Origin: Hoplostethus atlanticus
Lineage: Eukaryota > Chordata > Actinopteri > Trachichthyiformes > Trachichthyidae
Assembly: GCA_034670405.1 (NCBI GenBank)
Contig: JAXDDX010000123.1
Coordinates: 927,501-991,500 of the forward strand
DNA length: 64,000 nucleotides
Direction: 5' to 3'
The notes beneath the pieces were generated by a model that saw nothing but the letters and a program-made list of their open reading frames with translations, did no database searches and had not been told where the DNA came from. Each line of letters starts with the position of its first letter. Position 1 is the first letter of the stretch. The translations under genes and the position numbers were made by a program. Below, one piece after another: positions 58,837 to 64,000 of the stretch.

Positions 58837-61800
58837 CTGAAAAGGAAGCAACACCAGAGAGGCATGGTCAGTGTGTGTGTCTGTGTGAATGAGAGGGCAG
58901 AGCATTAGCAGGACACACCATACCAGCAACCAGTTGAACCAGTTGACCTGAATCTACACCCTAAACAGTCACTGTCCAAATGCAGTCAGCTTCCAACTAC
59001 CAGCCAAACCCTCATTAAGAATGCATACAGAATTGGGCACACTCTTGAGAGAGGGAGGGAGAGAGGGAGGGAGAGAGGGTGGGATTGAAACGGGTGCATG
59101 GAGGGTAACAGCGAGCGTGCCAAGGAAAGTAACACACCAAGTGATCCCAGCTCTTAGTCAATATACTACAAAATGCATGTATCTGTATGAATGGCAGAAA
59201 TACTGTATATGGTGGTGATGCAGCTGGACCCGTTTAAAAGAATAGCATTCATTTCATTTACAACAACGTCATATCCCCTGGTGTGTCCCATTCACTTTTA
59301 AATGTGAAAGCGTCTCTCTGTTCCAAAGTCTGTGCCGTACCAAACACTTCTTTATGAATGGATGACCGTCAGTGTCATTGAACCCACTCTGTTCCTTGAC
59401 ACCCATCGGACTGAGAGGGTTACAGAGTATGTGACTGTTATTGGATATATGTAACCAGACAGCATATAGTTTAGTGAGATGGAAATGGTTTAAATGCTAA
59501 TAAAACACAATTGAAACGCCTTGGCATTACAAGCACAAACTGCATCCATTGAAATTCATTCATTCCATTTATTTTAGATCTATTTTAGTCAGTTCCATGA
59601 GTGATTATAGTCCATTTAATGCAATTCCTTAAATGATAATACTATAAAGTTTGAATTACTTAATCCAATTTCATGGACATTTGTCATAAAATAGAAATGT
59701 GTAAACCGTACAAGACAGACCAGAATAGTGTGTGTGTGTCTGTATGTATGTATATGTTCGATAGCTGGATTTCTATTTTAAGGAAGCACTGGCAGGTCCT
59801 CATTTAATTAACTAAGCTGCATGAGCTCAGTGAGGAGAAACTGAAGTTTGGGGCAGATGGGAACAGACACCTGGCTGTTTAGTGAGGCCAGCAGGAGGGC
59901 TGGAGTCATGGCCAGTTATGGATATGAGTACATGTTTGGATAAACCCTGTCAAACATTTCCCAGGTTACAGCCTGTTTGTCAATGTTCTGTGTTTCATTG
60001 GTTACAGATGCAGTTACAGAACCTACGGCTTCTTGGTTACAGTTACAGAAATTCATAGAAACGATTGAAGCTATTTTTGTCATTGCTGAGGTAGACTAAT
60101 TTTCACTGTGGTGCACATGAACCTATTCTCATTTCCTGTTCAGTAGAGAGAGCCATGTGATCTGGTTATCCATCAATAACATCTATTTGAAACAAAATAA
60201 TATAATTCAGCTATTGGTGAGTGCAAAAAAAAAGAATTCAAGCGGAGCAACACATCTTTGACAATTACTCTGTTACTTACGCTAAAGTAATTTTTGGTAC
60301 AAGCTTTTTCAGTTTCCAGATGCATGACCAAGCATGTGACAGATCAGTCATTAGACATTCCCCATTACACATCTAGATTGCGTATAGTAGTATTTATATA
60401 GTGTAGTAGTAGTAGTATGTAGTGCTTCATAAAAAAAACTTTTTTTAAATAGAACAACAAGTTCAGCTGTGCAGACACATTTACTTACTAAATTGAGTTG
60501 TGATATAGTACAAAGATGTTTACATTAGATGTTGAGGCAATGTCGACACTGTGGAATAACAATTGCAAACCCTCTGCTAAAAGAATTTCATACGATGAAC
60601 GGAAAATAAAACATTGTAAATGCTATTACCGAGCCAACATAAACAGTGCTGCAGTTTACGACAGAAATACAGGGGAGAATGAATAGTCTAAGCAAGGCGA
60701 TGCACACAGCATCATTGGTAACAACAATTTTTAAGTCACACCTTGAGGAGTGCAAGCCAAATATGTAGTACCTTTTAAAATCAAAACAAAACACACATCA
60801 TATACAGTATGAACAGTTCACAGCCTATAGTTCCTTTTCCCAATTCTTTTCTGGATGGAAAAGCAAGTGAGGTGAGTGATGGAAGCATTTCTTTAGATAA
60901 TGTAGCATAAATACATGGGTGATATACAGTATGCTTATGGTGATGGTTTCATATACCGTGCATTTGATGTAGCTCGCCTGGCAGCTGAAAAGCAATGACA
61001 AATTAAATATAATGCCTTTTAAATATTTACGAAGGATTATATGATGCATTTTGTGTTGATATTTGCCAAATCTGTTAGGGTGGAGATGAAACTGAGAGAA
61101 TGACTATGGAGGGTTGGGGAGAAATGATGGGGATAAAGTGGATGCTTGACCAGCCCTGCTAGCTAGTGACCCTTAGCACAGAGCTGGAATAATATTCTTC
61201 CCAAGAGGAGAGTGAGCACACAACTCTGGCTCTGTACACTTCCCTCCTACCACCAGTAAAATGTAATATGTGGGGAAGGTAAGGGGAGAGAAAATATGTC
61301 CAAACACTATTAAATGTTTAAGACTTTGTGCCTGTGTTTTCAGGAGTAAAGTTTAACCTTTGGTTAACTGGAGGGAATTGCAGAAGTTGGGAGACAGTCT
61401 TTACGATTCATACTGTGCTTTGATTCTGTTCACTTCAGTATGCACACGCATATCTGCAAGTGCATGAGGACATACACACACATACACTGCAAAGGTTGAG
61501 CACAACATTAAAATCCAAGCCCATCCTATGCTTGCGTTGAGGATAACCATCTGTGTGCGCATAACTGCAGCTCACTCTTTGTAGGTGGGCCTATTAGAAA
61601 TGGAATGTGTAAGATATTAGTCTTTTGCTCACGTTTCTCAGCCAGTTGGCTTGAAGCCAGGGGACTGAAGTGTCTGCTCTGCTCTGGGTATACATTACAC
61701 AGACACTCCTGTCTGGGCTGACCTGAGATTAACCCCTGTAGGAGTAACCTCCGACTCAGGGGTCAGTGGGTCGACGTCATCGCACAGGAAATTAGCATGA

Positions 61801-64000
61801 TCAACAGTGAGCTGGTCTGCACACAGAAATGATGCAGTGTGTGTGTGTCCTTGAGAGGAAAGGTGCATGGTAAATGAAGCTGCACATTCACATCCACACG
61901 TAGACTGTGTGTGCTCTCAGACACACACACACACATACAACACACATACACAAGCACAATATGGCCCCAAATGTCCAACAAAGCTTGTTAGTGATTGCAC
62001 AATGATGTCAAGAGAAAAGAATGCTAGTTTCACCACATATCAGCCACTAATAACATCCATCGTGGTGAAACACTCTTGTAAGATTAAACTAACTGTAGAC
62101 CACAAAAGAAAAGGCTGTTTAAAACAATGTTGCTATTGCAATTTTTGTTCATGATCAAGCGTGTGTGTGAGTGTGCGTGCATGTCTGGAAGAATGCATTG
62201 GAAGAAATGTTCGCAGATTTTGTAACAATAGTATGCTAAGGAATTTATTTTTAAAAATGTTCAGGGAATCCGATGCAGGCCGGAGAAGTGAGTGATCTTT
62301 TCTTCACTGATCTGTCTCGGATGCCTTTGTCATCCTCTCACAGTCGGCTTTGCTCAGCTCTTTGTTTTTGGCAGGTCTGCAGGGAAAGCCTCGACTTTTG
62401 CAGCCGTTGGGTCAGACTAAGGAAGAAATGAGTAACATTCTATTGCATACCTTTGAATAATGGATTTTTAATATGTTTTAGGGTAACTAATTGAACTGAT
62501 TTGACAGTGAAAATAATAATTTAGAGTAAAGTGCAACTTGCATGGTCAGATTTCTTGTTCATCCCTCTTCTGAAAATGCGGAACATCCAAGAAAAGCAGC
62601 CATAATTCTTCCTCTCTCTTTTTGGGGGTTTGTCAAGAGGTGGTATTTGGCGTTAGGACAACAATGTCCTGAAGATCTGACCCCCTGAATGAAATTAGAT
62701 GTTTTGACCTACTAAGCCAGACAGCATGGAGCTTGATCCTCTTTCTACATGCCGGTTAGATTTTTGAAGCAGACAGGTTAGGATTTTGCCTTATACAGCT
62801 TTCGCCTCTTCGATGGCTGGAGGTACAATCTCCTGGATTAGGCTGAAAGGAGCCTCAATGTCAATATAGTGATCTTTTTTTCTCCTCCTCCTTTACCTAA
62901 AACCAGGAGGAACTGCGGGACTTCAGAATAGGCCCATGGGGTCAATATGAACATGATATGAGACAATATAAACATTTTCAGTAATTTAGTAATAGGAGTG
63001 ACAACTGATTTCTACCAATCAAAAAATGACACAGCTGATTGGCCCTGCCCTGGCACACCTGAGCCTCGTTTTGATTAGGACTGTGATTGGTGGAAATAAT
63101 CAGACTTTTTGAAGAGATTTAGAAATTTGAAAGGGGTGATACTAGAGGACTTTAGTAGCATTAATGTGAGTGAATCCATCCATGCTAGAAAAACTTAGTA
63201 ATTACATGAGTACATGGTTGGCAGTACACGGTGATGCAGATAGGGCAGCAATAGATGTAAATTATTCTTTCAAGAAACACTGAATGGCATTTTCTCATGT
63301 ATTCTTTCTGCAAAGTAGTTCTCTGCATGCATTCCATCATAGCCAGTAATTGGAGGTGCTGTTACCACGAGAAGCTGTGCAGAAAAAAAACTTGATACTT
63401 TATCAGCTCTTCCATTAACCGAAAGAAAGAAGACACATATTGAAGAATCCCAGGCTAATACATAGCTCCCTCTTGTGGTGGAGCAGCACAATGTCCATTT
63501 ATTTTTCTATGCTTGTTAAATTCTGTGCAGTGAGAGCTCTGGACCGTTAGATGTCAGTCGTGGATGGAGAACCTTTGTTACCAGAAAGATATGACAACAA
63601 CAGCACCTCCCTGTTGATAACACTCCTGGCTATTGGCAGAGAGACACTAGTGAGATGGGTCTGAATCATATTTCATGTGTGCTAATGGGAACAAAATGTC
63701 ACCAATTGCATCATGATATCAATTTTGCTTGGCTGGCCTCATCATGAATCATTGTAATAGAGACATGCTGGATTCATTGGAGAGCAGTACAGCAGCTTCC
63801 TGCAGCCTGGATTCATCAAGCTTCTCTGACTAGGACCAAGTCCATTTGTCCATCTCAGTCATTATTAAAAGGCAAAGCTGATTCCAGGTCAGAACTCTGA
63901 CTCTAAGAGGCTTAAAAGGGCTTTCTGTTCAAACTGGCTTTGATTGTGTTAGTCTAAGTAGAGATTTTCCAAGTATTTCCAAACATTTTCTTTCCTTGTT
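58837..64000 (-). other. sh3pxd2a: SH3PXD2A intron extending past the window end
   Basis: Upstream of the 58836 acceptor. I looked for PX-domain peptides on the minus strand and found none, so the PX exons lie beyond 64000. It contains a GAGG-rich tract (59051-59082) and short CA repeats (61921-61935), and nothing else I recognise. Confidence 0.7.
59051..59082. repeat. GAGGGAG tandem repeat
   Basis: Four G-rich purine units of GAGGGAGA type on the + strand. Confidence 0.85.

Noticed and set aside
3447-59082. Microsatellites and tandem units considered as CRISPR-like arrays
   Set aside because: None has regular repeats with unique spacers, and the genome is vertebrate.
58837-64000. PX-domain exons of SH3PXD2A in the last 5 kb
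   Set aside because: I looked for the conserved PX peptides on the minus strand and found none; they must lie beyond the window.

Overview
This window is vertebrate, almost certainly teleost fish, nuclear DNA. Coding sequence is carried in short exons with GT-AG introns. The introns hold long CA/TG microsatellites and the SINEs, LINE remnants and small inverted-repeat elements typical of ray-finned fish. Two protein-coding genes are supported, and neither is complete at its 5' end. They sit tail to tail in the order NEURL1 (+) then SH3PXD2A (-), the arrangement known on human chromosome 10q24.

Region by region: 1-13130 is the 3' part of a large NEURL1 intron, with several small DNA transposons and one larger nested one. 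Positions 13131-18851 hold the last three NEURL1 coding exons (NHR2 domain, linker, RING finger and stop), 382 residues in all. The 3' UTR probably runs to about 21.7 kb. From 21.7 to about 30.9 kb is intergenic, dominated by a 4.7-kb nest of DNA transposons (23024-27703) and a CR1/Rex1-like LINE remnant (28.6-29.5 kb). From 31175 to 58836, on the minus strand, lie nine exons of SH3PXD2A (TKS5/FISH). They encode 976 residues, from just after the PX domain through all five SH3 domains to the stop. The PX exons and start codon lie beyond 64000, so 58837-64000 is intron.

All exon junctions were found by eye from splice sites and agree in reading phase across both genes. NEURL1 is a RING E3 ubiquitin ligase acting on Notch ligands and synaptic targets. 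SH3PXD2A is a podosome/invadopodium scaffold. They are neighbours by ancient linkage, and nothing here suggests a shared pathway.

The less ordinary content is the nest at 23-27.7 kb. An unrecognised element carrying a Cys-rich protein exon is interrupted by a second inverted-repeat element, which contains a third encoding a Myb/SANT-like domain, which contains a tRNA-Lys-like sequence. The outer element has a near-identical second copy of its 5' end and a perfect 37-bp hairpin near its 3' end. I saw no CRISPR array, rRNA, functional tRNA or recognisable retrovirus or LTR element. Comparisons with human proteins are from memory, not from a search.
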